DNA of 64,000 bases from Bifidobacterium lemurum (GTDB lineage: Bacteria; Actinomycetota; Actinomycetes; Actinomycetales; Bifidobacteriaceae): assembly GCF_014898175.1 (NCBI RefSeq), contig NZ_CP062948.1:1116001-1180000 (forward strand). The letters are read 5' to 3'. This document shows, one piece after another, positions 9,405 through 18,387 of this stretch. Below the pieces are notes generated by a model. The model worked only from the letters and a program-made list of their open reading frames with translations. It did no database searches and was not told the DNA's origin. The position numbers and the translations under genes were made by a program. Numbering within the stretch: the first letter of the stretch is position 1; each line of letters begins with the position of its first letter.

Positions 9405-9589
9405 TCGTTCGGACGGAACGTCTTTCTGCGAACTGTTCGTGCGTGATTGCCCGCAGCTCGTGCGTTCTTCCAAGTGGCGCGCCTGCGTTTTTCCATACAC
9501 TGACGCCAAGCGTGATCGTACCGCAATGTTGCGGTCGCGCTGGAATCAGTCGGCAAGGACGCTGATGCCACGATAGAAGGAGAACGAAC

Positions 9590-12544
9590 ATGGCAAAAAA
9601 CAAGGTTCGAAAGAAGATGTCCAACAAGGTGTTCCTCGCCTTGTGGATTCCACTGGTGGTGATTCTCACCGCCGTCACGCTGGTGGCCAACGTCGCCATT
9701 GGCGCGTTCCACAGCACAATCGAGAATTTTATGGGCGGCGGCACGTATACCGCGGAAAATGCCAGCGACCAGCAGGACTGGGACACCACCTACTATGAGC
9801 AGGAGTACGACTCCATCGAAGAGGCGATGGCCGCCTCGACCGGCACCATCAACATCATCGCCGAAGAAGGCATGGTGCTGTTGAAGAACGACGGCAGCCT
9901 GCCGTTGGAGCCGACCAAGGTCACGCTGCTGGGCCGCGGTGCCGCCGATCCAATCTACGGCGGCACCGGCTCCGGACACACGCAAACCGATGAGGTCATC
10001 GACATCAAAACGTCGCTGGAAGACGCCGGCTATGAGGTCAATCCCACGCCGTACGCGCAGCTTGCCCAGTACGCCGAGGAACATTCCACGGAGAACGGCG
10101 GCCGCATCAGCATATCGTTCCTGCCCGGCGAGGACAATTCCACGTACTACATCGGCGAAATGCCGGTGGACCAGTACTCCCAGGAATCTTTGGATTCGTT
10201 CGATGAGTACGCCGGTGCCGGCATCGTGGTGATCGGTCGCGTGGGCGGCGAAGGCGGCGATCTGCCCCGCGATATGGAGGGCTGGGATGAGAACTATGTC
10301 GACGGGCAGCATATTCTCGAACTCAACCAGGACGAGAAGGATCAGATCGCCCTTGCCAAGCAGCATTTCGACAAGGTGGTCGTGCTGGTGAACGCCTCCA
10401 CGTCGCTGGAACTCGGCGAATTGGAGGATGATCCGGAGATCAACGCGATCGTGCAGACCGGCGCCCCGGGTGCCACCGGTTTCAGCGCCATCGGTAAAAT
10501 CCTGTCCGGCGAAGTGAATCCGTCCGGCCACACCGTCGACCTGTTCGCCGCGGACTTCACCCAGGATCCGACGTTCGTGAATTTCGGCAACAATGAGTAT
10601 GCGAACGACTCCGAGGACGCCAAGGGCTACTTCGTCAACTATGAGGAAGGCATCTATTACGGCTACCGTTATTACGAAACGGCCGCCGAAGAAGGATTCA
10701 TCGATTATGATGCGGCCGTCGTGTACCCGTTCGGATACGGCCTGAGCTACACCACCTTCGACTGGGAAGTGGTGGGCCAGGAGCTCGGTGACGTGGACGG
10801 CGACATCGAATTGCAGGTCAAGGTGACCAACACCGGCGATATGGCGGGCAAGGACGTGGTGCAGATGTACTACACCGCCCCGTACATCACCGGCGGCATC
10901 GAGAAATCGCATGTGGTGCTGGGCGATTTCGTCAAAACCGACGAACTCGCGCCGGGCGAATCGCAGACCATCACGCTGTCCATGCCGGTGGAGCAGATGG
11001 CCTCCTATGATTTCGTTGACGCCCAGGCGTACGTGATGGACGCCGGCACTTACGAAATCAAGCTGCAGACCGATTCACACAACCTCAAGGACGGTGTGGA
11101 CGTCATCGATTACAATCTCGCCGATACGGTCGTGTTCAGCGACGGACGCGATAGCGACGACACCGCCGCGACCAACCAGTTCGACGACGTGTCCGAACCG
11201 TTCCTGGACGGCAGCAAAACCACGCTCTCGCGAGCCGATTTCGCCGGCACCTTCCCGCAGACGCCCGACGAAGCGGATATGACGGCTTCCGAAGAGACGC
11301 TCGCCGCCATGCAGCCGTATGACGCGACCGCCGAAAACGCGGGAGTCGAAGCTGAGATGCCGACGACCGGCGCGGATAACGATGTGCGGTTCTCATCGCT
11401 TCGCGGACTTGATTACGACGATGAGCTGTGGGACACGTTCCTCGACCAGCTCACCGTGGAGGAAATGTCCGAACTGGTGCTCGACGGCGCATACCGCACG
11501 AACGGCATCGAACGCCTCGGAAAGCCGGGCGCGGTCGATTACGACGGTCCCGCCGGCTTCAGCTCCTTCATCAACACCAGCGTGTATGGATCCGCATTCC
11601 CCACGGCGGTGCTGATCGGACAGACGTGGAGTGAGGAGCTCGCCCATGAGCTCGGCAACGCGGCCGGTGACGAGGCCATGGCGTTGGGCATCAACGGCTG
11701 GTATGCGCCCGCGGTCAACATCCACCGTTCGCCGTTCGCCGGCCGCAACTTCGAATACTATTCGGAGGACCCGGTGCTATCCGGCGTGCTGGCCACCTCG
11801 GTCGTCGAGGGTGCGGGCGAAAAGGGCGTATATACCTACACCAAGCATTTCGCGCTCAACGACCAGGAGACCAACCGCGATCAGAACGGCCTGTTCACGT
11901 GGGCGAACGAGCAGACGATCCGCGAGATCTATCTCAAGCCCTTCGAAATCGTGGTCAAGACCAGCCAAATCGAAGTGCCCTATCTGACCGAGGATGGCGA
12001 ACGCCAGACCACAACGGTGGGCGCGCTGGGCATCATGAGCTCGTTCAACCGTCTCGGCAACACATGGAGCGGCGGCTCGTCCGCGCTGCTGAACAACGTG
12101 TTGCGCGCGGAGTGGGGCTTCGAAGGCACCGTCGTGACGGATATGGCGGCGGTCAGCGCCTACATGTCCCCCGATTGGGGCATCGCGGGCGGTTCGGACC
12201 TGCAACTGTCGTGGATGACGATGAAGCCGATCACGGATTCCACCAGCGCCATCGCGGTCGAACGTCTGCGCACGGCTTCGCACAATATCCTCTACACCGC
12301 CGTGAACTCCAATCTGATGAACGGATATGCTCCCGGTGCCTCGATGAAGTATCATCCGGCTTTGTGGGAGACCATGGTGAAGGTCGTGACGGGCGTGATG
12401 GTGCTGCTTATCGCAGCCTCGATCGCATGGATGGTGATTCGCGTGCGTCGCAATCGCAAGCCCAAAGCGGTGCTGAGCGTGACGTCCACCGGGGCGGACG
12501 AGCCGCTCGGCGGGGCGGATGCTCCGAACCAATCGGCCGAATAA
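9590..12544 (+). CDS. Membrane-anchored GH3 glycosidase, reversed domain order (module 2)
   Basis: This is a 984-residue GH3 enzyme with an N-terminal helix at about 18-40. The GH3_C-like domain with candidate acid/base Glu221 (GGEGGDLPRD) comes next. FnIII starts soon after YPFGYGLSY at about 376. The TIM barrel (about 600-900) holds DGPAGF, GRNFEYYSEDP, TKHFALND and candidate nucleophile Asp851 (TVVTDMA). A second helix lies at about 930-953. Of the three GH3 proteins here it keeps the most canonical active-site motifs, so a beta-glucosidase-like activity is most likely for this one. The ATG follows AGAAGGAG. It is the last gene of module 2 and is followed by a strong terminator. Confidence 0.9.
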   Translation: MAKNKVRKKMSNKVFLALWIPLVVILTAVTLVANVAIGAFHSTIENFMGGGTYTAENASDQQDWDTTYYEQEYDSIEEAMAASTGTINIIAEEGMVLLKNDGSLPLEPTKVTLLGRGAADPIYGGTGSGHTQTDEVIDIKTSLEDAGYEVNPTPYAQLAQYAEEHSTENGGRISISFLPGEDNSTYYIGEMPVDQYSQESLDSFDEYAGAGIVVIGRVGGEGGDLPRDMEGWDENYVDGQHILELNQDEKDQIALAKQHFDKVVVLVNASTSLELGELEDDPEINAIVQTGAPGATGFSAIGKILSGEVNPSGHTVDLFAADFTQDPTFVNFGNNEYANDSEDAKGYFVNYEEGIYYGYRYYETAAEEGFIDYDAAVVYPFGYGLSYTTFDWEVVGQELGDVDGDIELQVKVTNTGDMAGKDVVQMYYTAPYITGGIEKSHVVLGDFVKTDELAPGESQTITLSMPVEQMASYDFVDAQAYVMDAGTYEIKLQTDSHNLKDGVDVIDYNLADTVVFSDGRDSDDTAATNQFDDVSEPFLDGSKTTLSRADFAGTFPQTPDEADMTASEETLAAMQPYDATAENAGVEAEMPTTGADNDVRFSSLRGLDYDDELWDTFLDQLTVEEMSELVLDGAYRTNGIERLGKPGAVDYDGPAGFSSFINTSVYGSAFPTAVLIGQTWSEELAHELGNAAGDEAMALGINGWYAPAVNIHRSPFAGRNFEYYSEDPVLSGVLATSVVEGAGEKGVYTYTKHFALNDQETNRDQNGLFTWANEQTIREIYLKPFEIVVKTSQIEVPYLTEDGERQTTTVGALGIMSSFNRLGNTWSGGSSALLNNVLRAEWGFEGTVVTDMAAVSAYMSPDWGIAGGSDLQLSWMTMKPITDSTSAIAVERLRTASHNILYTAVNSNLMNGYAPGASMKYHPALWETMVKVVTGVMVLLIAASIAWMVIRVRRNRKPKAVLSVTSTGADEPLGGADAPNQSAE

Positions 12545-12593
12545 GGAGGCGCTCGTCATCTAATCACATACGTTTCTCTCGCATTGCATAACG

Positions 12594-12629
12594 AAAGCGG
12601 GGATGCCTTGCCGGCATCCCCGTTTCTTC
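12594..12629 (+). terminator. Rho-independent terminator after GH3 gene 2
   Basis: The stem AAAGCGGGGATGCC / GGCATCCCCGTTT has a 5-nt loop and is followed by TCTTC, 50 bp after the GH3 stop. Confidence 0.75.
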
Positions 12630-12680
12630 AATACGAGCGATGCGTTCCGCCATTCTTGGACTGACGGCGCGCCGCAATCA

Positions 12681-12736
12681 AACGCGACTACTCGGCTACT
12701 CGGCGCGGGCGATGGCCTGCTCGTAGTCGCGCGTGC
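12681..12736 (-). pseudogene. Relic of the 3' end of the 12971-13945 membrane-protein gene
   Basis: This 56-bp stretch matches 12957-13012 at about 53 positions and encodes the same C-terminus (GTRDYEQAIARAE and stop) on the minus strand. Nothing of the rest of the gene is present: the match ends abruptly at 12737. From 12740 it changes to sequence like the 3' end of GH3 gene 1. It is therefore the remnant of a duplicate whose body has been deleted. Confidence 0.7.
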
Positions 12737-12739
12737 CGC

Positions 12740-12810
12740 GCAGTAAGTAAACGTGTTCTCCCGTTGCTCTGTAGGGGTGTTCACAAGGTGACCGCCCCTT
12801 TTCGTTATCC
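12740..12810 (+). other. Relic of a GH3 gene 3' end and terminator
   Basis: CAGTAAGTAAACGT and the following approximately 60 bp (CTCTG..GGGGTG..CACAAGG..CCGCCCC) align with the stop codon and downstream region of GH3 gene 1 at 6930-6998. No open GH3 coding sequence precedes it here. It probably marks the deletion of another GH3 copy. Confidence 0.55.
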
Positions 12811-12828
12811 ATCAGTGGGGCTTCTGTC

Positions 12829-12924
12829 TTTTTACCGCCAATGGCGGTAAAAAATGGCGGTAATCATGTGCGTTGAGACGCGAGTGGGGGCTTCCGTCAT
12901 TCCTGCCGAAAGCCCCCACTCGCG
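12829..12924. repeat. Two palindromes downstream of the membrane-protein gene
   Basis: TTTTTACCGCCA and its complement TGGCGGTAAAAA form a 12-bp perfect dyad at 12829-12853. CGCGAGTGGGGGCTT (12880-12894) pairs perfectly with AAGCCCCCACTCGCG (12910-12924). They lie between convergent genes and may terminate the minus-strand gene ending at 12971. GGCGGTAAYCATGTGCGYTGAGA near 12855 is also found near 7266. Confidence 0.5.
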
Positions 12925-12970
12925 AATCATGTGGCGCGGCGATCCGCCGCCGTCAAACGCGACTACTTGG

Positions 12971-13945
12971 CTATTCGGCGCGGGCGATGGCCTGCTCGTA
13001 GTCGCGCGTGCCCTTGAAGACCTCCTTGAGCCAGGGGTTGACGCCCTGCTTCTTTGCGCGCACCAGAATGTAGGTGAGCGCGGCGATATTGGCGACCAGC
13101 GCGACGATCGAAACCGCGAGGTTCACGTTCGGGTCGTTCACGGACTGGGTGGAGAACACGGAATAATCCTGGAACATCGGGAACACCTGCGCGAACATGC
13201 ACCACATGGCGAGCGTGTTGGCGCGGTTCTGGATCCATCCGCCCTTGTTCCACAGCGCGTTCGCCACGGTGGGCGCGAGCAGCAGCGCCAGGCCGCAATA
13301 CCAGGCGTGGGTGGGCAGGCAGTTGTAGGTGTAGCAGAAGTTCCACAGATCGTAGGCGACGATGAACACCCAGGTCATGTCGGGCCAGAGCATATCCTGC
13401 TTCTTCTTGCTCACGTAGATGCCGAACCAGCCGGTCATGCAGGCGATGTTGATGAGGCCTGCGACGCCGTTGAACACGTTGTGCCAGCCGCCCATCAGAG
13501 TCACGCCTTCGGTGGAGACCCAGGTGGTGCCCCATGCGCGGATGGCGGACTCGAAGTCGGAGACGACGGCGATGAGGATGTTGATGGCCACGATCACGAA
13601 CGGGAAGCATTTGAACCATTCGGATTTGCCGATGCTGCCCCATTTGTATTTGAGGGCCATGAAGCCGATGCAGCCGGCGGTGGCCGCATAGAGCTTGGCG
13701 TAGTGGAACCAGCTGGTCATATGCACGTAGGTCGGGTTGGTCAGCGCCCACTCGGCGCCGGCCGCGGCGGCTACGTAGATGGTGATGAAGTAGACGGTGA
13801 GAATCGCCGGAATCACCACGAAAGCGACGATGCCTCCGGTTTTGGTGCGGCGGGCCAGTTCGTTGGCACCGAGCAGACAGCAGAACACGAGGATCCAGCC
13901 GATCCATTGGAACACGGCGTTGTCGCCGTAGACCTGGAACAACAT
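12971..13945 (-). CDS. Multi-pass membrane protein of unknown function (DUF5692-like)
   Basis: This 324-residue protein is almost entirely hydrophobic, with about nine or ten membrane helices and aromatic-rich loops (TSWFHYAKLY, LWNFCYTYNCLPTHAWYCG). I recognise it only as resembling a family I recall as DUF5692; no enzymatic motif is evident. The gene is monocistronic, with a strong promoter upstream flanked by two TTGAC-N5-GTCAA dyads, so it is likely tightly regulated. A 56-bp duplicate of its 3' end at 12681 shows that it once took part in a duplication with the GH3 region. Transport or sensing at the membrane is plausible but unproven. Confidence 0.8.
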   Translation of the reverse strand: MLFQVYGDNAVFQWIGWILVFCCLLGANELARRTKTGGIVAFVVIPAILTVYFITIYVAAAAGAEWALTNPTYVHMTSWFHYAKLYAATAGCIGFMALKYKWGSIGKSEWFKCFPFVIVAINILIAVVSDFESAIRAWGTTWVSTEGVTLMGGWHNVFNGVAGLINIACMTGWFGIYVSKKKQDMLWPDMTWVFIVAYDLWNFCYTYNCLPTHAWYCGLALLLAPTVANALWNKGGWIQNRANTLAMWCMFAQVFPMFQDYSVFSTQSVNDPNVNLAVSIVALVANIAALTYILVRAKKQGVNPWLKEVFKGTRDYEQAIARAE

Positions 13946-14022
13946 AGTGTTGACCTTTCTTCAATCTCTAGGGTTCCCGCCCATCGTCGGGCGGGCGTTG
14001 GCAGCTTGTCGGCAATATGGTG

Positions 14023-14082
14023 TTGACGTGCTGTCAATTCCTGACGCACAGCAGTATATCCTTGTGTTGACGATGTGTCAAA
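14023..14082 (-). promoter_or_regulatory. Promoter and twin operator for the 12971-13945 gene
   Basis: On the minus strand, TTGACA (complement of 14076-14081) is separated by 17 nt from TATACT (complement of 14053-14058), a near-consensus promoter. Two dyads of form TTGAC-N5-GTCAA lie at 14023-14037 and 14067-14081. The second covers the -35 and the first lies just past the expected start site. Their centres are 44 bp apart, as expected for repression by a dimeric regulator bound at two sites. Confidence 0.7.
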
Positions 14083-14194
14083 ATCGTTGTCGCGGCGGTT
14101 CGGGCGGTTCGGTTGTGGCGATAGGCTGGCAGCGGCGCATGGCATGTGCCATGCAGGACCCCATGCGGAGCATCCGCCATCTCAAGGAGCAGTC

Positions 14195-14638
14195 ATGATC
14201 GAAGGTTTTAAGAAATTCATCGCCCGCGGCAATATGATCGACATGGCGGTCGGCGTGGTCATGGGCGGCGCGGTGACCACTGTGGTCAACGCCATCGTCG
14301 ACAGCCTGATCAACCCGCTGATCGCCATGATCTTCGGCAAACCCAATATGGACGGCCTGCTGGCCTTCACCTTCAACAACGCCACCATCTCGTTCGGCGC
14401 GGTGTTGGGCGCGGCGCTCAACTTCCTGATCATCGCCGTGGCCGTCTACTTCTTCGTGCTCGTGCCGATCAATAAGATCCGCGACATGTCCGCGGCGATG
14501 CTCGCCTCCAAGAAAGCCGCCGGCGACAGCGAAGCGGCTGAGGAGCAGCAGAAAACTCTGAGCCCTGAAGAGCAGACCGTGATCCTGCTTGAGCAGATTC
14601 GCGACCAGCTGGCCGCCGCCCCAAAACCGCAGAGGTGA
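14195..14638 (+). CDS. mscL: Large-conductance mechanosensitive channel MscL
   Basis: At 147 residues this is normal for the family. The N-terminal signature FKKFIARGNMIDMAVGVVMG leads into TM1. A short periplasmic loop (FGKPNMDGLLAF) and TM2 (LNFLIIAVAVYFFVLVPIN) follow. A charged C-terminal helix that bundles in the pentamer contains LSPEEQTVILLEQIRDQL. It forms a stretch-gated pore in the inner membrane that releases solutes on osmotic downshock. The ATG at 14195 follows AAGGAGCAGTC; a longer upstream frame lacks a ribosome site. It is transcribed alone, divergently from the membrane-protein gene. Confidence 0.97.
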   Translation: MIEGFKKFIARGNMIDMAVGVVMGGAVTTVVNAIVDSLINPLIAMIFGKPNMDGLLAFTFNNATISFGAVLGAALNFLIIAVAVYFFVLVPINKIRDMSAAMLASKKAAGDSEAAEEQQKTLSPEEQTVILLEQIRDQLAAAPKPQR

Positions 14639-14692
14639 GGTTGAGGGCTGGGGCTGAAGTTGAGGACGCGGAGTCCGGTTGAATTGCGTCTA

Positions 14693-14883
14693 ACTGCGTT
14701 ACGGGTAGTGGATTCAGGCCTCCGCAAAACTCAATCTGCGTTAGCGGTAGTGGCCTTATGGCCTACCGCCGAGTATGTGTGGCGGAATATCAACGACGAT
14801 AGCGGCTATGACGCTGATACGGCACTACCGGTAACGCAGATAGACGTTCGCAGGAGCCTGAATCCACTACCAGTAACGCAGAT
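14693..14883. repeat. Four-box mirrored repeat element, copy 1
   Basis: Four versions of ATCTGCGTTAGCGGTAGTG are present: two forward (14693, 14734) and two inverted (14823, 14865). Within each pair the boxes step by 41-42 bp, and the centre is 71 bp. This copy is the most diverged of the three in the window. It occupies most of the 421-bp gap between mscL and the tRNA genes. Confidence 0.8.
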
Positions 14884-15010
14884 ATCTCTCTGCCTGATCA
14901 CTTGGGGAGGCGTTGGACCGGAAACCATGGCTCAGTCATGTCTACAGATGTCTACTGAATGCACGTCAAGGCATTCCGGCCGTTACCGAGACATTCGTGT
15001 GGGAAAACGG

Positions 15011-15045
15011 AAAACCCGCAGAATCGTTGAGATTCTGCGGGTTTG
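15011..15045 (-). terminator. Terminator of tRNA-Ala
   Basis: AAACCCGCAGAATC pairs perfectly with GATTCTGCGGGTTT around a 5-nt loop. It lies 15 bp beyond the tRNA-Ala 3' end, with a T-rich trail on the minus strand. Confidence 0.8.
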
Positions 15046-15059
15046 CACTGTGCTGCGAG

Positions 15060-15132
15060 TGGAGCTAGCCGGGTTCGAACCGGCGACCCTCTGCTTGCAA
15101 AGCAGATGCGCTACCAGCTGCGCTATAGCCCC
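15060..15132 (-). tRNA. tRNA-Ala (anticodon TGC)
   Basis: This 73-nt cloverleaf on the minus strand has acceptor GGGGCTA/TAGCTCC with discriminator A, D-stem GCGC, and the anticodon loop CTTTGCAAG giving TGC. The T-arm GGTTCGAACCC is intact. CCA is not encoded. Confidence 0.97.
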
Positions 15133-15161
15133 GTATATTGGCCGGAGCCGCAGCACATAGA

Positions 15162-15188
15162 GAAAAAAAGAGCGGCCGAAAAGCCGCT
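15162..15188 (-). terminator. Terminator between tRNA-Ile and tRNA-Ala
   Basis: The minus strand reads AGCGGC TTTTCG GCCGCT followed by seven T residues. The two tRNA genes are therefore probably separate transcription units, or are attenuated from each other. Confidence 0.75.
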
Positions 15189-15200
15189 GCAGTTTTTCTG

Positions 15201-15274
15201 TGGGCCCGGGAGGACTTGAACCTCCGACCTCATCCTTATCAGGGATGCGCTCTAACCACCTGAGCTACGGGCCC
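15201..15274 (-). tRNA. tRNA-Ile (anticodon GAT)
   Basis: This 74-nt cloverleaf on the minus strand has acceptor GGGCCCG/CGGGCCC with discriminator A, D-arm AGCTCAGGTGGTTAGAGC and an anticodon loop CTGATAA giving GAT. The T-arm GGTTCAAGTCC is intact. CCA is not encoded. Confidence 0.97.
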
Positions 15275-15586
15275 GTTTTTCGCGCACTTCAAAAGCGCAC
15301 AAGAAGCTAGGATACCAGTCGAGATGGATATGTCAAGCGAGTCGTGTCGCGTCGTGTCGTGGCGCGTGTCGGACATGCCAGACGGATCGGATGGGTCATT
15401 CAGGCTGTGGGCGAAGCGGGCAAGTTGATCGGTAGAACCGAAACGGGTGGTCCGGCAAATATGTGGATTGGGGGCAATATGATGGGCGGGCGTATGACGC
15501 GGGATAAGTCGGACAAGGTCTGAAGCCGCCGAATAACCGTGCGTATGCTGTGAGGCGGTGTGATTGGGTTGAAGGACAATAGGGAT

Positions 15587-16270
15587 ATGACTTTGAACAT
15601 AGATGGGCTGGAAATCGAAGTGACCAGGAAATCCATCAAAAACATGTATGTGAGGGTCCGCCCGCCGGACGGGCGCGTGACCATATCCGCGCCATACCGC
15701 ATGCCGCAGCGGCAAATCGAGGATTTTGTCCGGCAGCATCGCCCGTGGGTCGATCGCCAACGGCGAAAGATCATCGACGCGCACAGGGAGGGGTTGGCTC
15801 GGATCGGTGCGTTGCCGGATGCCTCCCGCGACCCGGCGGCAGGCAAATCCGCAATGTCTGGGGGAACTGGCGTTCCATCCCAGCGCCAATCCGTCGAAGA
15901 TGGCGAACGCCCCACCGATTCCGCCTCGATATGGACCGAGCAAAGACGGCGTGAAGCTGCGGCCGTCATCGAATCGGCGTTGCCCGCGCTGCTTTCCCAT
16001 TGGGGGCCGATTATCGGACGCACTCCCACCCATGTCACCCTGCGTCTGATGACGTCGCGCTGGGGGTCATGCACACCGAGCACCGGGCGCATCCGCCTCA
16101 ACCTGCAGTTGGGACTGATGGAGCCGCGGTTTTTGGAGTACGTGTTGGTGCATGAGATGACGCATCTGTGGGCGCGCGGGCATGGCGCGGAATTTCAGCG
16201 GAGGATGGGCGAGTATCTGCCCAATTGGCGACGAATCAGGCGCGAGCTCAACCGCCAGGCGATTGTCTGA
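15587..16270 (+). CDS. YgjP-like zinc metallopeptidase-fold protein (DUF45)
   Basis: About 227 residues. The N-terminal part (MTLNIDGLEIEVTRKSIKNM) and the WGSC..RIRLNLQL segment are typical of the YgjP/DUF45 family. The gluzincin-type motif HEMTHLWARGHGAEF supplies HExxH and the third-ligand His. Homologues are related to SprT/WLM metalloproteases; their substrates are poorly defined. The ATG at 15587 is preferred because GAAGGA lies 10 nt upstream; an in-frame GTG at 15560 would add nine residues. A low-complexity insertion (about 75-125) separates the N-terminal segment from the catalytic domain. The gene is monocistronic. Confidence 0.85.
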   Translation: MTLNIDGLEIEVTRKSIKNMYVRVRPPDGRVTISAPYRMPQRQIEDFVRQHRPWVDRQRRKIIDAHREGLARIGALPDASRDPAAGKSAMSGGTGVPSQRQSVEDGERPTDSASIWTEQRRREAAAVIESALPALLSHWGPIIGRTPTHVTLRLMTSRWGSCTPSTGRIRLNLQLGLMEPRFLEYVLVHEMTHLWARGHGAEFQRRMGEYLPNWRRIRRELNRQAIV

Positions 16271-16388
16271 CCTGCAACGAGTTGGCACTCGGGATGACGG
16301 AGAAAAGGAAAGGCCTCCCGTCCAAGTTCGCAAGAGGATGGGAGGCCTGTGATGTCCGCGAAGTTCGCGAAGTCCGCGAATCGCCCGC

Positions 16389-16868
16389 TTACGCGAGGTG
16401 CGAACGCATGAACCACTGGAACTTCTCAAGCTCCTGCACGTGGTCCTGGATGATGTTGGAGGAGACGAGATCCAGCTCGTCGAGCTCGGCGATGGCCTTG
16501 CGGTCGTCGGCGATGAAGGCGTCGTAGTAGTCGATCAGCGCCTTGAGGTAATCCTCGGTGGAATTGCGGCCGCCGAGGTCGAAGGCCTTCCACGTACGGT
16601 TGCGGGTGATGGCGTCGGCGCGGCCATCCGGCGTTCCGCCCAGCGTGGCGATACGTTCGGCGGTCTCGTCGGCCTGGGCCAGCACGGCCTCCACTTCGGG
16701 GTCGAGCATCTCATGCACGGCGATGAAGTTCGGTCCGGTCACGTTCCAGTGGGCGTGCTTCAGGACGAGCGCGGCCTCCTGCTCCTGGCTGAGCCTGTTC
16801 TGCAGGATGGCGATGGCCTTTTCCGAAGCGGCCTCATCGAGTCCGGGAACCACGAATGCAAGTGTCAT
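16389..16868 (-). CDS. dps: Dps-type DNA-protecting ferritin
   Basis: This 159-residue protein has the normal length for a Dps subunit. The ferroxidase-site region is recognisable (KHAHWNVTGPNF, then HEMLDPEVEAVLAQADETAERI). Late helices contain ADDRKAIAELDELDLVSSNII. Dps forms 12-subunit shells that oxidise and store iron with hydrogen peroxide, protecting DNA under oxidative or starvation stress. The ATG is preceded by AAAGGAAG. In an oxygen-sensitive gut anaerobe without catalase this is a plausible main peroxide defence. It is transcribed away from the CBS-domain gene's end and has no operon partner. Confidence 0.95.
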   Translation of the reverse strand: MTLAFVVPGLDEAASEKAIAILQNRLSQEQEAALVLKHAHWNVTGPNFIAVHEMLDPEVEAVLAQADETAERIATLGGTPDGRADAITRNRTWKAFDLGGRNSTEDYLKALIDYYDAFIADDRKAIAELDELDLVSSNIIQDHVQELEKFQWFMRSHLA

Positions 16869-16962
16869 AATGACTTCCTTTCTTTCCTCGTGGGAATGGT
16901 AGTACCGATTCTACGGCCATCGACCCGTCGATGCGCGGACCGGCGGCGAAATGAGAGGAAAC

Positions 16963-18267
16963 TCACTTGCCGTGTTCGTCGCGCTTGCGCACCTCGATGG
17001 TTTCGATGCGGCGGCCGTCCACTTTGGTCACCACCATGTCGTAGCCGTCGTCGGAGTGCAGCACATCGCCCTCCTCGCCCATCTTGCCGGTGTGCGCGAG
17101 CATATAGCCCGCCACCGTCTCGTACGGCCCGTCCTCCAGCTCGATGCCGGTGAGATCCTCGAAGTCCTCCAACGTGGTGCCGCCCTCGATGGTGGCCACG
17201 CCGTCGACGAAAGCCTTACGGTTCTGCCTCTCGCCGCCCTTCTCGTCGGGAAGGTCGTATTCGTCGCGGATGTCGCCCACCAGCTCCTCGGTCATGTCCT
17301 CCAGCGTGACGATGCCGTCGGTGCCGCCGTACTCGTCGATGACGACGGCCAGATGGATGCCACGCTTGCGCAGCAGCTCCAGGCTGGGCAGCAGGCGTGA
17401 GGTTCCGGGCAGGGAGATGCCTTCGCGGGTCACGTCGCGCACCAGCGTGGCGTTCGGGTCGCGCACGTCGAGCAGGTCGCGCACGTGCACGAAGCCGACC
17501 ACATCATCGAAATCCTTGCCGGTGACCGGATAACGCGAATAGGGCTGGTCGCGCACGAACGCGGCGGCCTGCTCGATCGGCTGGTCGGCCTCGATGAACA
17601 CCACGTCGGCGCGTGGGCGCATCACCTCGGCCACGATGGTTTCGGACGCGTCGAATACGTCGTCGAGGATCGTGCGTTCGTCCTTGCTCAGCGAGCTGTT
17701 CGAGTTGACGAGCACGCGCAGCTCCTCGTCGGAGACCTCGGATTCGGTTTCGTTCGGGTCGAAGCCCAGCAGGCGCACGATGCCGTTGGTGTTTTTGCCG
17801 ATCAGCCAGATGATGGGCTTGCATACGGTGGCGAACGCGTCGATCGCCGGCACCACGGCACGGGAGATCGACTCCGCCTTCTGCATGGCGATGCGCTTGG
17901 GCACCATCTCGGAGATGACGATGGAGCAGTACGAGATCACCAGCGTGAGCACCACGGTGACCAAAGGGCTCGCGACCGCGCTCGGCACGCCCCAGCCGGT
18001 GAGGACCGGCACGATGAACGGCGCGATCGACGAGGCGCCGAACGAGGCGGACAGGAAGCCGGACAGCGTCACGCCGATCTGCACGGTGGACAGGAAGGTG
18101 TTCGGATCGCGGGCGATTTTCGCCACGCGCGCGCCGCGGGCGTCCTCTTGCTCCATCTGCTCGATCTGCGAGCCTCGCAGGGAGACCAGCGCCAGTTCAG
18201 TACCGGCGAACACGGCGCCAATCAGGAGGAAAACGAATATCAGTACGATGTTCAATCCAAGTGACAT
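16963..18267 (-). CDS. CNNM/CorC-HlyC family membrane protein with CBS pair
   Basis: This 434-residue protein starts with a DUF21/CNNM membrane domain of about four helices (residues 1-190). Two CBS domains follow (about 205-330), including VMRPRADVVFIEAD and the DEYGGTDGIVTLED motif. The C-terminal CorC_HlyC transporter-associated domain is about 345-425 (DGVATIEGGTTLEDFEDL). Proteins of this layout are linked to magnesium or cobalt efflux and are often misnamed haemolysins. The CBS pair probably senses adenine nucleotides. A GGAGGC site precedes the ATG. It is single and complete. Confidence 0.93.
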   Translation of the reverse strand: MSLGLNIVLIFVFLLIGAVFAGTELALVSLRGSQIEQMEQEDARGARVAKIARDPNTFLSTVQIGVTLSGFLSASFGASSIAPFIVPVLTGWGVPSAVASPLVTVVLTLVISYCSIVISEMVPKRIAMQKAESISRAVVPAIDAFATVCKPIIWLIGKNTNGIVRLLGFDPNETESEVSDEELRVLVNSNSSLSKDERTILDDVFDASETIVAEVMRPRADVVFIEADQPIEQAAAFVRDQPYSRYPVTGKDFDDVVGFVHVRDLLDVRDPNATLVRDVTREGISLPGTSRLLPSLELLRKRGIHLAVVIDEYGGTDGIVTLEDMTEELVGDIRDEYDLPDEKGGERQNRKAFVDGVATIEGGTTLEDFEDLTGIELEDGPYETVAGYMLAHTGKMGEEGDVLHSDDGYDMVVTKVDGRRIETIEVRKRDEHGK

Positions 18268-18387
18268 GCCTCCACACTAGGGCGTGGGCACGTCATTGCG
18301 CTGCGGGCTTCAAACAAGTTAATGTAACGCAATCACACTGAGGCCTAGGTATAGGGCAGTTCTCGAGAAGCCATAGAGACCATATGC

